From assembly GCA_051004815.1 (NCBI GenBank), contig JBPCJY010000059.1:1-62181 (forward strand): DNA of 62,181 bases. Reading direction: 5' to 3'. Below are positions 27,784-35,842 of this stretch, piece by piece. The notes below the pieces were generated by a model that did not search any database, was not told the origin of the DNA, and was given only the letters and a program-made list of their open reading frames with translations. Numbering within the stretch: the first letter of the stretch is position 1; each line of letters begins with the position of its first letter. Source of the DNA: JBBQXY01 sp051004815. GTDB lineage: Bacteria > Chloroflexota > Ktedonobacteria > Ktedonobacterales > Ktedonobacteraceae. The position numbers were made by a program, and so were the translations under genes.

Positions 27784-28369
27784 TTGGAGACTATCCTTGT
27801 TGTTAGTTCTATTTTGCTCTGGTTAGTTGTCTTATTGAATCTCCTCTTGACGTTTGGCTTGGTACGTCGGTTCAACGCTGAGCATCGTAACTGTGACCGC
27901 ACCTCATCAAGTAGGGCTGAAAATAGGAGAATTAGCACCCAATTTTACTGCTCCAACATTACGTGGTGAGATGGTGACACTTTCCACGTATGCAGGACGG
28001 AAAGTCGTCTTCGTATTTATTTCGGCACATTGCGATCCCTGCCATGAGATATTGCCAGACCTTCAGTCGTTGGGATCGAAAGCGGCACGAGCAGGCGTTG
28101 AATTCGTTCTCGTAAGCAGCAATGATATGGAAGAGACACGCACCCTTGTCGAGAAAGAGCATATTCGTTTACCTGTTCTCGTCGCACCACGTAGCACAAC
28201 TTCTTTTTTTGAAGACTATAAAGCCACAGAAGTGCCTTCTTACTGCCTCGTTAATGAACAAGGCAGCATCCAATCCTCAGGACATCCATATCAGGGATGG
28301 GAAGCATGGAAGACATTGACTAACTCCTGGGAAACAAGAGATGGCTCTACAATAATCGGAAGGAGGTGA
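27784..28369 (+). pseudogene. MauD-like thiol-disulfide protein, frameshifted
   Basis: Two overlapping frames together make one MauD-like protein. Frame one (TTG at 27784, AAGGAG seven bases upstream) gives the membrane anchor VSSILLWLVVLLNLLLTFGLVRRF and then runs into unrelated residues with a stop at 27967-27969. Frame two carries the thioredoxin-fold domain: IGELAPNFTAPTLRG, the redox CXXC in SAHCDPCHE, LPVLVAP and VPSYCLVNEQG. The join falls near 27872-27885, where one base must be skipped. The second part has no evident own start site. Either a genuine mutation, a sequencing error or recoding. Its job would be to deliver oxidising or isomerising equivalents to the Cys-rich peptide. Confidence 0.75.
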
Positions 28370-28472
28370 GCTACAGCCTACGTTCTCAGCACTATATCAA
28401 TTATCGTTGGAAGAGTAGAAGTGTTCATTGCTATTGCGGCCAAAGAAATACTTTGGTACATACAAGGAGGAA

Positions 28473-28748
28473 ATGTCTTTGCAAACGTTCAGTGATGGTC
28501 TGCTCTCAGTAGTTGACCGCTTCAGTAGGCAACTCGGTCCCATAGCTACATTGATCGACACTATTGTAGATCGCGTTGCACCAAAGGCAACGGCCCAAGC
28601 GACGTGTCCACCGCCAGGGTATTGTTACATCGCGTGTAGTCCTACCTGCTGTGCAAATTGTGGTGGAGATGCCAAGCACTATAAGTATGCATACTTTGGT
28701 CCTGGCTGTACTTCCCGCTGTGTCGCCGATTGCACCAACTTTTGCTAA
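28473..28748 (+). CDS. Ten-cysteine precursor peptide (putative disulfide-rich secreted peptide)
   Basis: 91 residues from an ATG with AAGGAGG just before it (a TTG six bases later has better spacing). Residues 1-44 have no Cys and form an amphipathic leader (LSVVDRFSRQLGPIATLIDT); residues 45-91 hold ten cysteines (45, 51, 55, 59, 60, 63, 79, 83, 87, 91), with Gly, Pro, Tyr and no long hydrophobic run. An Ala-Gln-Ala at 41-43 would allow signal-peptidase-type cleavage leaving a 48-residue product that can form five disulfides. I do not recognise the family. Position between MauE/MauD-like and signal peptidase/ABC exporter genes suggests a secreted, disulfide-stabilised peptide, perhaps a bacteriocin; activity is unproven. 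Confidence 0.75.
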   Translation: MSLQTFSDGLLSVVDRFSRQLGPIATLIDTIVDRVAPKATAQATCPPPGYCYIACSPTCCANCGGDAKHYKYAYFGPGCTSRCVADCTNFC

Positions 28749-28777
28749 TGCCACAGCTATGAGTTCACCGTTCACAC

Positions 28778-28805
28778 GAAGTCGGGAGTACCTACTCCCG
28801 ACTTC
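28778..28805 (+). terminator. 13-bp perfect hairpin after the peptide gene
   Basis: GAAGTCGGGAGTA (28778-28790) and its exact complement (28793-28805) with a two-base tip, 30 bases after the peptide stop codon. No T-run follows, so partial termination or mRNA protection is likelier than a full stop; it would raise peptide output relative to downstream genes. Confidence 0.6.
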
Positions 28806-28896
28806 GGAGAGTGAGGAGCATTTTCTAATGTTCTTCTTCCTCTAGATTACCTTTTGATGGACAAGCTTATTTGTACTTGTAACAAAGGATGGAGCA

Positions 28897-29901
28897 TTGA
28901 TAGCTCTCTTTTTCATCATCATTGTGAATGGTATAGGTATTTTGTCACTTACTGTGATTGCACTGATCCGTCACTATTTGGCAGTCGTCACAGTGGAGAA
29001 TGTGAGCATGTCGCCCACTTTAGACCCTGGAGATCGTGTGCTCGTACTGCGGCACTGGCCTGATAAGTGGTTGAGGAAAGGAAACATTGTACTGGTATGG
29101 CCTACATACACGTCCTCTATGAAGCTGACACTCTTCGAGGTCAAGTCCTTTATCAAACGAATTGTAGGTATCGGTGGGGAGATACTCACACTTTCTCTCG
29201 ACGAGGAAGGTGAAACCGATCAACTTCGCCAATACGATAGAGGTAATCATCAACGCCAAAAAGTTTGGCATATTCCACTGGGGCATATCTTCGTTTGTGG
29301 GGACAATCGCGTCGCCAGCTGCGACTCACGCGCCTGGGGATCCCTTCCCCTCCATTGTGTGCTCGGCGTGGTTCTCATGAAATTACCACGCAAAGCGTAT
29401 TGCCTTCCTCCATCTCAGCCTCTTCTCTCTGAAGAGATGCTCACTTGTGGACTTCCAACAGGAAGCGTTGCTCCTCCTTTTGTCGCTCAGACCTTGAATG
29501 AAGAAACTGTTACACTTGCAACCTATAGGGGACAAGCAGTAATCTTCATTTTCATTGAGCCATCGAGCCACTACCAAACAACCATCCTATTGTGTACAAA
29601 CTTGGCACTAAAGGCAGCAGAAGCAGGAGTTATGATGATCTTCGTGAGTGATGCAACGGCAGAACTTACACGTCTTTTCGTGAACGAGATCACTATGAGT
29701 TTACCCATCCTGGTAGCACCCGGCAAAAGTAATCCTTTTCTCCGCGATTACAACATTCCCGGAACACCGGCCTACTGTTTCACTAATCAACAAGGTGAGA
29801 TCCAATCATCGGAGTTTCTCAATACGAGACAGGAAGGATGGAGATCGCTCGTGGAGGCTTGGACTGGATGTGAGGTTTCTTTATCAGAAGATATCTTTTA
29901 G
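28897..29901 (+). CDS. Signal peptidase I fused to a CXXC-less redoxin domain
   Basis: 334 residues. The N-terminal helix (about 1-30) anchors an S26 signal peptidase: catalytic Ser37 in ENVSMSPTLDPGD, catalytic Lys87 in FIKRIVGIGGE, and box E GDNRVASCDSRAWG. From about 185 a thioredoxin-fold domain follows, clearly related to the MauD-like protein two genes upstream (LPILVAPGKSNPFLRDY, TPAYCFTNQQGEIQSSE), but where that protein has CDPC this one has SSHY, so redox activity is not expected. The tail domain may bind the peptide or the oxidoreductase. A TTG start follows AAAGGATGGA. Most simply this is the dedicated leader peptidase of the Cys-rich peptide. Confidence 0.85.
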   Translation: MIALFFIIIVNGIGILSLTVIALIRHYLAVVTVENVSMSPTLDPGDRVLVLRHWPDKWLRKGNIVLVWPTYTSSMKLTLFEVKSFIKRIVGIGGEILTLSLDEEGETDQLRQYDRGNHQRQKVWHIPLGHIFVCGDNRVASCDSRAWGSLPLHCVLGVVLMKLPRKAYCLPPSQPLLSEEMLTCGLPTGSVAPPFVAQTLNEETVTLATYRGQAVIFIFIEPSSHYQTTILLCTNLALKAAEAGVMMIFVSDATAELTRLFVNEITMSLPILVAPGKSNPFLRDYNIPGTPAYCFTNQQGEIQSSEFLNTRQEGWRSLVEAWTGCEVSLSEDIF

Positions 29902-29940
29902 TAGAACAAGCAGAACAAAGGACATGAGAGCAAGGAGAAT

Positions 29941-31773
29941 ATGAGCACGATCCGATGCTGGTTTAACTCGGCAGCGAACTTCATTCATGCCGCTCTCAGC
30001 ATGATCACAATGCCTTGGCAGGCTCAACCCATCTGCTTTGTGGGGCTCATTGTCATCATCTGTCTTCAAGGGCTTATCCCATTGGGTACTGCTTGGTTAA
30101 CAAAAGTTTTATTTGATCTGCTCAGTCAGAATATGCTTCGTCACCAAGCAACACCTACTCTTAACCAACATCTGATACTCTTGCTCCTGGCTCAAGCTGG
30201 ACTGATGATTATTTCTCAGCTCATCGGTCCTCTGAATCAGTATCTCCATGCTGAGCTAGAGCGACAGCTTTCCCTCAAAAGCCAAACCACCATTTACCAG
30301 AAACTGAATAGTTTCGTTGGGCTATCCTATTTTGAAGATGCACAATTTCAAAACACTATCCAACTTGCTATCCGAAGTGCTCATGAAAGTTCTCTTCAGT
30401 CTCTTGCAATTGTAACGAATTTACTCCAAGGTACAGTAACTGTAGTGACATTTTTAGGAGTAGTAATCGCCTTCAACCCACTCTTAGCTGGGGTGATAGG
30501 AGTAGCGGTTCTGCCACAGCTTTATATCCAGTTGCGGTTTAGTAGTCAACGCTTTGGTGTGGCGTTCGACAACAGTCCAAAGGAACGCCTTGCCTCGTAT
30601 TATGGACAAGCGCTCTCCTGGATCGCTTTTGCGAAAGAAATACGCCTCTTCAATCTTGGTGATTACTTCCTGAAATCCTTTATTCAGATAACAGAAGAAA
30701 TACAACAAACACAACGGGCGCAACAACACCATGAGTTACGCTGGCAGCTTCCACTCTCTCTCCTTGCAAGCATTGTCACCGTTGGAGCGTTTGTTGTGGT
30801 GATTTTGCAAGCATTTACAGAGCATTTCAGTTTAGGGGATGTAGCTTTGTACACAAGTGCTGTGATAAGTATACAAAGTGCGCTGTTGAACATGATTGGT
30901 GCTCTCTCCCTCATGAAGGAGAATACATTATTCTATCATCACTATACGAATCTTCTTGCTCTCTCCCAACCATTAGCCATTGCTGCTTCAGTGCAGAACG
31001 TACCACCACTGACTTCTGGTATTACGTTACACGACGTTTCCTTTCGCTATAATGACGAGCACTCGTGGGTGCTACGTCACGTCAACCTGTTTTTGCCAGC
31101 TGGTCAATGCCTCGCCCTCGTGGGTGCCAATGGAGTCGGCAAGACGACACTCACCAAGCTTTTAGCACGCTTTTATGATCCAACAGAAGGAAAGATTCTC
31201 TGGGATGGAATTGATCTTCGTAAATTTGATCCACGAGAGCTACGCCAACACATGGCTGCTATTTTCCAGGACTTTGCACACTATGATCTCACCATTGAGC
31301 AGAACATTGGCCTGGGCAATATTGCACAGATCGAGAATAGTGATGTCGTGCAGCAAGCAGCAAAAAAGGCGGGTATCCATGAGCGTATCCTGGCGTTCCC
31401 CCGAGGCTATCAGAGTTTTCTGGGACGCTGGTTAGCTCATCCTGATGCTGGCATTGATCTCTCAGGAGGTGAGTGGCAAAAGATCGCTCTTGCTCGTATG
31501 TTTATGCGTGATGCAGCACTGCTCATCCTGGATGAACCAACTGCCTCCCTTGACGCCCAAGCCGAATATGATCTCTATGCACATTTCCGTGAACTCATGA
31601 GAGGACGTACAAGTCTGCTCATCACACATCGCTTTAGTACGGTGCGGATGGCCGATCAGATCGCTGTTCTCGAACATGGTCGGATCACCGAATATGGAAC
31701 ACATGAAGAACTTCTCTCACACCAAGGAACGTATGCCAGCCTTTATATGAGGCAAGCAGCAGCCTATCAGTGA
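29941..31773 (+). CDS. ABC exporter, fused permease and ATPase
   Basis: 610 residues: a six-helix membrane domain (about 20-320) and a nucleotide-binding domain with Walker A GANGVGKTT, Q-loop AAIFQDF, signature LSGGEWQKIALARM, Walker B LLILDEPTASLDA and the switch His in ITHRFS. The layout fits lantibiotic and peptide exporters, but there is no N-terminal C39 peptidase domain, so leader removal must be done by another protein, such as the signal peptidase encoded just upstream. AGCAAGGAG precedes the ATG. Likely exporter of the cargo peptide. Confidence 0.88.
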   Translation: MSTIRCWFNSAANFIHAALSMITMPWQAQPICFVGLIVIICLQGLIPLGTAWLTKVLFDLLSQNMLRHQATPTLNQHLILLLLAQAGLMIISQLIGPLNQYLHAELERQLSLKSQTTIYQKLNSFVGLSYFEDAQFQNTIQLAIRSAHESSLQSLAIVTNLLQGTVTVVTFLGVVIAFNPLLAGVIGVAVLPQLYIQLRFSSQRFGVAFDNSPKERLASYYGQALSWIAFAKEIRLFNLGDYFLKSFIQITEEIQQTQRAQQHHELRWQLPLSLLASIVTVGAFVVVILQAFTEHFSLGDVALYTSAVISIQSALLNMIGALSLMKENTLFYHHYTNLLALSQPLAIAASVQNVPPLTSGITLHDVSFRYNDEHSWVLRHVNLFLPAGQCLALVGANGVGKTTLTKLLARFYDPTEGKILWDGIDLRKFDPRELRQHMAAIFQDFAHYDLTIEQNIGLGNIAQIENSDVVQQAAKKAGIHERILAFPRGYQSFLGRWLAHPDAGIDLSGGEWQKIALARMFMRDAALLILDEPTASLDAQAEYDLYAHFRELMRGRTSLLITHRFSTVRMADQIAVLEHGRITEYGTHEELLSHQGTYASLYMRQAAAYQ

Positions 31774-31863
31774 GCAAGAACAGAAGAGGACACGAGAGGC
31801 TTTGCAGTACGGTCATCTCAGTCCAGATGGCCATCTGCAATCCATCTCTCACAAGACCTGGCG

Positions 31864-31876
31864 TGGTATGATACCA
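31864..31876. promoter_or_regulatory. 13-bp perfect palindrome before the FtsX-type gene
   Basis: TGGTAT-G-ATACCA, 25 bases before the permease ATG. A possible operator for separate control of the last two cargo genes; no clear promoter boxes were found around it. Confidence 0.35.
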
Positions 31877-31901
31877 TGAATCATGATGGAAGGTTGAACT
31901 G

Positions 31902-34604
31902 ATGTGGTACTATATTTTTCTCCTCCTGCGACGGCAGCCTGGCAGAAGTGTCCTCGCGAGTAGCGGTTTTCTGCTGGCAGCCTGTGCCTTGCTGCTCTTG
32001 AGTGCGACGACACAAACGACGGTGGTGCGAGCAAACCAACTGATCGACCAGAACTGGCATCCCACCTATGACCTGGTTGTGTTGCCTTCGACGGTCAAGC
32101 TTCCTCCCGGAGACACGGTGCCTGCCGATTTTCTGCAAAGCTATGACGGCGGAATTAGTGTCCAGCAATATGCACAGATCACCCATCTCACGGGCGTACA
32201 AGTTGCCGCTCCTCTCGCGTACATCGGCTATCTCAGCCTGCCTGCTCCACAAATCTCTTTCCCAACGCAGAACTTCCCTGCGGGCTACTACCAGTTGACT
32301 TGGACCTTGACTGCTTTTAATGGGCAACGGCACCTGATTGAATATCAACAAAGCGACGTCGAGCAAATCTTTCCTTGCGCGACACTCTATGATGTCCGTT
32401 CGCTTGATCTCGTGCTCCAGGAACAAGAGAAGGATGGGTGCAACTTTCCTACTCACCAGTTTCGCCCCATTCTGAGCTTCTCTCCTCCTAATACTGGAGG
32501 CTTTCTCCTTGCTGCCATCGATCCCGAGGCGGAAAACCAGTTGGTCCACCTCAGTACAAGCATCAGTGCTGGACGGGCACTCACTGAGCAGGATACCATC
32601 CACCCAGATGAACGTATCCCCGAGCAATCATTCAATCCTCAAGGACAACCATTCCCTACCGAAGCCATTCCTATGCTCATCCATCAACAACTCCCAGGCC
32701 AGATCAGCTTGAATATGAGCTTGACGCCACTTCTACAGGGGATCTCCTCCCCTCAACAACTGCAGCAGCTTGGTGGTGCTGCCTATTTTGCCACATTACC
32801 TCATCAGTCGCCGCTGTTCCATGGGATGGTTCCCATGGTCCAAAATGATCCTGGGCGCTTTGTCAACCACCGCCTGGCCTGGGATGGGCAGAGGTGGCAG
32901 ACGCTTCCTCCTTCCACTGATGCAACCACGGATAACTCCGCGGGTTACTTTCTCGATTTCTCCTCCACCGCCACACCCGCTGGATTGACGTATCGTCCTG
33001 CCACGGCTCCCAATGGAGAACCGGCCTATACGCTTGTGCCGACAAGCACCCAAGGGCCAGAAGTGGGGTTTCGGCCACTCTCTCCCTTACACACACTCAA
33101 GAAGCAATTTCAAGATGTAGGCTACACCTTTGAAGCGGTTGGGCAATTTACCGACGCACGCCTCGCGGCGCAGTTCAGCAATCCTCTCAACTGGCTCCCC
33201 GAAAACACCTACACCGCGCTTCCCATCACGCTCCGCGATGATCAACAGGGGCATCCTGTTCCACCAGTGACACTGCTCCCGACAACGAATCGCGCAGGCT
33301 ACAGTATGCAACCTCCCCTCGCATTGACCACCTTAGCTGCCGCCGAACAACTGCGGGGAGATCATTGTATTAGTGCCATTCGCATCCGTGTTGCCGGGGT
33401 CGAGCAGGCGAGCGAACAAAGTTGGAAACGTGTCCAGCAGGTGGCTGGCGAGATTACACAGCGCACTCACTTACAGGTAATAGTGACACTTGGATCATCG
33501 CCCCATCCCACGTTGGTCTTTGTGCCAGGGGTCAAGAAAGGACAGTTTGGAGCGACACAGGACATCGAACCTGTCGGGTGGGTCGAGGAACGATGGATTG
33601 CCACTGGAGTGTCCGTTCTCTATTTGCAACAACTTGGAACGACTCGGTTGCTCTTGTTAGGCGCGATTCTGGCTATGTGCCTGGGCTATCTCGCACTATC
33701 CTTCAGTGCGCTTGTGACTGCTCAACGCAGAGAGTTTGCCATGCTGAGTGCTCTGGGCTGGCGACCCTGGCAACCTGCCTTGCTTGTTCTGTCCCAGGCA
33801 CTCGCACTCTCATTAGCAGGCGGCATTGTTGGCATTGGGCTTGCCCTGATCAGTACGTATCTCATTGGCACTAGTCCGCCTTGGGAGGTTGTGGCATGGG
33901 CTCTCCCTGTGGTGCTCTGTCTTGCCTTGCTCAGTACCCTGTATCCATTGTGGCAAATCTGGCATATCCGCCCTGCGGAGATCTTGCGGGCAGGTACCAG
34001 TGTCTCTTCAGAAAGGGCCTCCTGGCTCGGAGTTTGCGTATCGAGGTTCCTGCCAGCAATCATATCCATGGCTCTACGCAACCTGGTACGCTCACGCATA
34101 CGTGTGCTCATTGCTGGGGGTTGTTTCTTCTTCTCAACAGCACTGCTTACAGTGATGATCGACGGCTTGCTGACCTTGAGGCAAACCTTGCAAGGCTCAC
34201 TGCTGGGTAACGATGTGCTCTTACAGACAGCAGTGCCACAGATCGCAGGAGCAGTTTTTGCTGTGTTGTTAACGTTTTTTAGCATAGCAGACGTATTGCT
34301 CTTGCAGGTACAGGAGCGCCAGGGAGAGATCGGGCTGTTACGAGCTGTAGGCTGGCGATCTGGGATCGTGCAACGGCTGTTTCTGCAAGAGGGTCTGACA
34401 CTCGCAATGATCGGGGCTATCCCCGGCGTGTTGGTCGCATTGGGAATACTGACAGAACAGCACCAGGTGCAGGGGACAGTACCTGTCCCGCTGTTGGCAC
34501 TAGCAGCCGTGTTGTTCATGATCATTGTGGCAGTCCTGGCGACCTTTCCAGCATTGCGAGCGGCTAATCGCGTGCAAGTGGTCGATGTGTTACGGATAGA
34601 GTAG
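31902..34604 (+). CDS. FtsX/MacB-type ABC permease
   Basis: 900 residues: an N-terminal helix (about 15-32), an extracytoplasmic domain of roughly 500 residues, three helices around 560-700 (with the FtsX cytoplasmic segment RREFAMLSALGWRPWQ), and a second permease block near 770-900 with its own copy of that motif (ERQGEIGLLRAVGWR). Such permeases work with LolD/MacB-like ATPases in lipoprotein transport, antimicrobial resistance or peptide export; the ATPase gene follows 15 bases later. In this cluster, immunity to or release of the peptide is the likeliest role. Its base composition is richer in G and C than the preceding cargo, so it may have a different origin. Confidence 0.85.
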   Translation: MWYYIFLLLRRQPGRSVLASSGFLLAACALLLLSATTQTTVVRANQLIDQNWHPTYDLVVLPSTVKLPPGDTVPADFLQSYDGGISVQQYAQITHLTGVQVAAPLAYIGYLSLPAPQISFPTQNFPAGYYQLTWTLTAFNGQRHLIEYQQSDVEQIFPCATLYDVRSLDLVLQEQEKDGCNFPTHQFRPILSFSPPNTGGFLLAAIDPEAENQLVHLSTSISAGRALTEQDTIHPDERIPEQSFNPQGQPFPTEAIPMLIHQQLPGQISLNMSLTPLLQGISSPQQLQQLGGAAYFATLPHQSPLFHGMVPMVQNDPGRFVNHRLAWDGQRWQTLPPSTDATTDNSAGYFLDFSSTATPAGLTYRPATAPNGEPAYTLVPTSTQGPEVGFRPLSPLHTLKKQFQDVGYTFEAVGQFTDARLAAQFSNPLNWLPENTYTALPITLRDDQQGHPVPPVTLLPTTNRAGYSMQPPLALTTLAAAEQLRGDHCISAIRIRVAGVEQASEQSWKRVQQVAGEITQRTHLQVIVTLGSSPHPTLVFVPGVKKGQFGATQDIEPVGWVEERWIATGVSVLYLQQLGTTRLLLLGAILAMCLGYLALSFSALVTAQRREFAMLSALGWRPWQPALLVLSQALALSLAGGIVGIGLALISTYLIGTSPPWEVVAWALPVVLCLALLSTLYPLWQIWHIRPAEILRAGTSVSSERASWLGVCVSRFLPAIISMALRNLVRSRIRVLIAGGCFFFSTALLTVMIDGLLTLRQTLQGSLLGNDVLLQTAVPQIAGAVFAVLLTFFSIADVLLLQVQERQGEIGLLRAVGWRSGIVQRLFLQEGLTLAMIGAIPGVLVALGILTEQHQVQGTVPVPLLALAAVLFMIIVAVLATFPALRAANRVQVVDVLRIE

Positions 34605-34619
34605 GATACAGGAGAACGT

Positions 34620-35321
34620 ATGGAACGAGCGAGTTTGCAGGATGAGCAAAGCTTACCATGTGACACAGTGCTCAGGGTAGAACACCTCTGCAAATCCTAC
34701 ACCATGCCTCATGGGAAGCTCACCGTGTTGCATGATGTCGAATTGCAGGTACAACATGGCGAATTCGTCGCCATCACTGGTCCATCTGGAACAGGCAAGA
34801 CAACGCTGCTTGCGCTCATTGGTGCCCTGGACCTACCCGACTCAGGAGCAATCTGGCTCGATAAGATAGCTGTACACAAACTGAGTGAACCTTCCGCAGC
34901 TGACTTCAGGCGGCAGAAAGTCGGCTTCGTCTTCCAGTTGTTCTACCTCTTGCCCAACCTGACCACCTTGGAGAATGTGATGGTTCCCCTGCTGCCCTAT
35001 CGGCGTCAACTAGACTTTGATCTCAAACAGCGTGCACAAGACCTGCTAGAAAGCGTAGGGTTAGGTGATCGCATGGGCCATCCTCCTTCCCGGCTCTCTG
35101 GTGGCGAACAGCAACGGGTCGCTATCGCACGTGCGATGATCAACTGCCCAACTGTTTTGCTGGCGGATGAGCCGACTGGCAACTTAGATCCACATATGGG
35201 AACGGAAGTACTCGATGTGCTGCGAATGCAGCAGCGTACAGGAAACCAAACGCTTATCCTGGTGACCCATAATCCGCAGATCGCTGCTGCTGCAGATCGG
35301 TGCATCCAGTTAGGGGTGTAA
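34620..35321 (+). CDS. LolD/MacB-type ABC ATPase
   Basis: 233 residues: Walker A GPSGTGKTTLL, Q-loop VFQLFYLLPNLTTLENV, signature LSGGEQQRVAIARAM, Walker B LLADEPTGNLDP and switch His in LVTHNP. The Q-loop followed by YLLPNLT is diagnostic for the MacB/LolD group. Partner of the FtsX-type permease just upstream, in one operon. Last gene before the right end of the transposon. Confidence 0.93.
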   Translation: MERASLQDEQSLPCDTVLRVEHLCKSYTMPHGKLTVLHDVELQVQHGEFVAITGPSGTGKTTLLALIGALDLPDSGAIWLDKIAVHKLSEPSAADFRRQKVGFVFQLFYLLPNLTTLENVMVPLLPYRRQLDFDLKQRAQDLLESVGLGDRMGHPPSRLSGGEQQRVAIARAMINCPTVLLADEPTGNLDPHMGTEVLDVLRMQQRTGNQTLILVTHNPQIAAAADRCIQLGV

Positions 35322-35536
35322 GTGGGAACGGGACCAAAAACAACAATTAAGAAGATGAGATAGCTGTAGCATTGATTGATATACCCTGGTCTCGTATGAT
35401 GGAGGTCTCTTTTTCTCAATACATCTTTGTTCCTTGCTTCAGTTCAAGCACCTCGCAGAGTTAGGAGAGCATTCGTCAACAATCCTTACTGTTGTTTTTG
35501 ATTCCATTCCCACTCATACCCCTTTTACCGCTTTCT
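35322..35536. other. Non-coding right flank of the transposon cargo
   Basis: About 215 bases between the ATPase stop and the right inverted repeat. No gene, terminator or repeat could be supported, except that 35522-35536 continues the similarity to the left end (complement of AGCGGTAAAAG). Confidence 0.5.
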
Positions 35537-35574
35537 CCTAAACCACTTTTCTGTTCCACTGCACCACTGACCCC
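35537..35574 (-). repeat. Right terminal inverted repeat (38 bp)
   Basis: Read on the minus strand it starts GGGGTCAGTGGTGCAGTGG and ends GGTTTAGG. It differs from the left repeat at four positions. Confidence 0.93.
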
Positions 35575-35613
35575 TAGACTGTCTTTGGTAAATTCTTTCA
35601 CTCGATCATTCAT
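35575..35613 (-). pseudogene. Severed 5' end of the restriction endonuclease gene
   Basis: Thirteen codons, MNDRVKEFTKDSL, beginning at an ATG (35613) with AAGGA directly before it and ending exactly in the TAGAC duplication (35575-35579). Reading on into 22756 restores the frame KAELMAIYKRGW of the endonuclease. MvaI-type enzymes have a comparable short N-terminal stretch before the GN(T/D)G region, which supports this as the true start. Between it and the methyltransferase start lie about 230 bases that would hold both divergent promoters. Confidence 0.9.
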
Positions 35614-35842
35614 TCCTTGTAGTAGTGTTTTGCAACAGGTGGTTTCAGGTTAAGTCAGTTGAAACAAAAAGTCAAGCAAGCCTCAGCTATATTAGCTAAT
35701 TCCGGCCTCTACTCGGTATATCTTTATGACACTACATTTTCCGGCAACAAGTTAGTATTGTTAGCGATTGCCTTGACGTAGGTCAATCTCCGGGTTATTA
35801 TGCAATCTATATCTTCATTGTTGATTGACTTAATCATCGTAG

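Larger units (their letters stand above)
22762..35574. mobile_element. Complete 12.8 kb Tn3-family transposon with peptide-biosynthesis cargo
   Basis: Bounded by terminal inverted repeats beginning GGGGTC, 34 of 38 bases identical (47 of 53 if extended inward), and flanked by perfect TAGAC duplications. It encodes a Tn3-family transposase and a serine resolvase on the minus strand at the left, and seven cargo genes on the plus strand (27.2-35.3 kb). The cargo up to about 31.8 kb is visibly richer in A and T than the host. It has landed inside a restriction endonuclease gene. Intact ends and exact duplication suggest a recent insertion. Confidence 0.95.

Noticed and set aside
28854..29063. Frame of 69 residues overlapping the signal peptidase start
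   Set aside because: Out of frame with the catalytic motifs and without any recognisable feature.
22762..35574. Integrative conjugative element or prophage as the mobile unit
   Set aside because: No integrase of those types, no conjugation or phage genes; the repeats, five-base duplication and TnpA fit a Tn3-family transposon fully.
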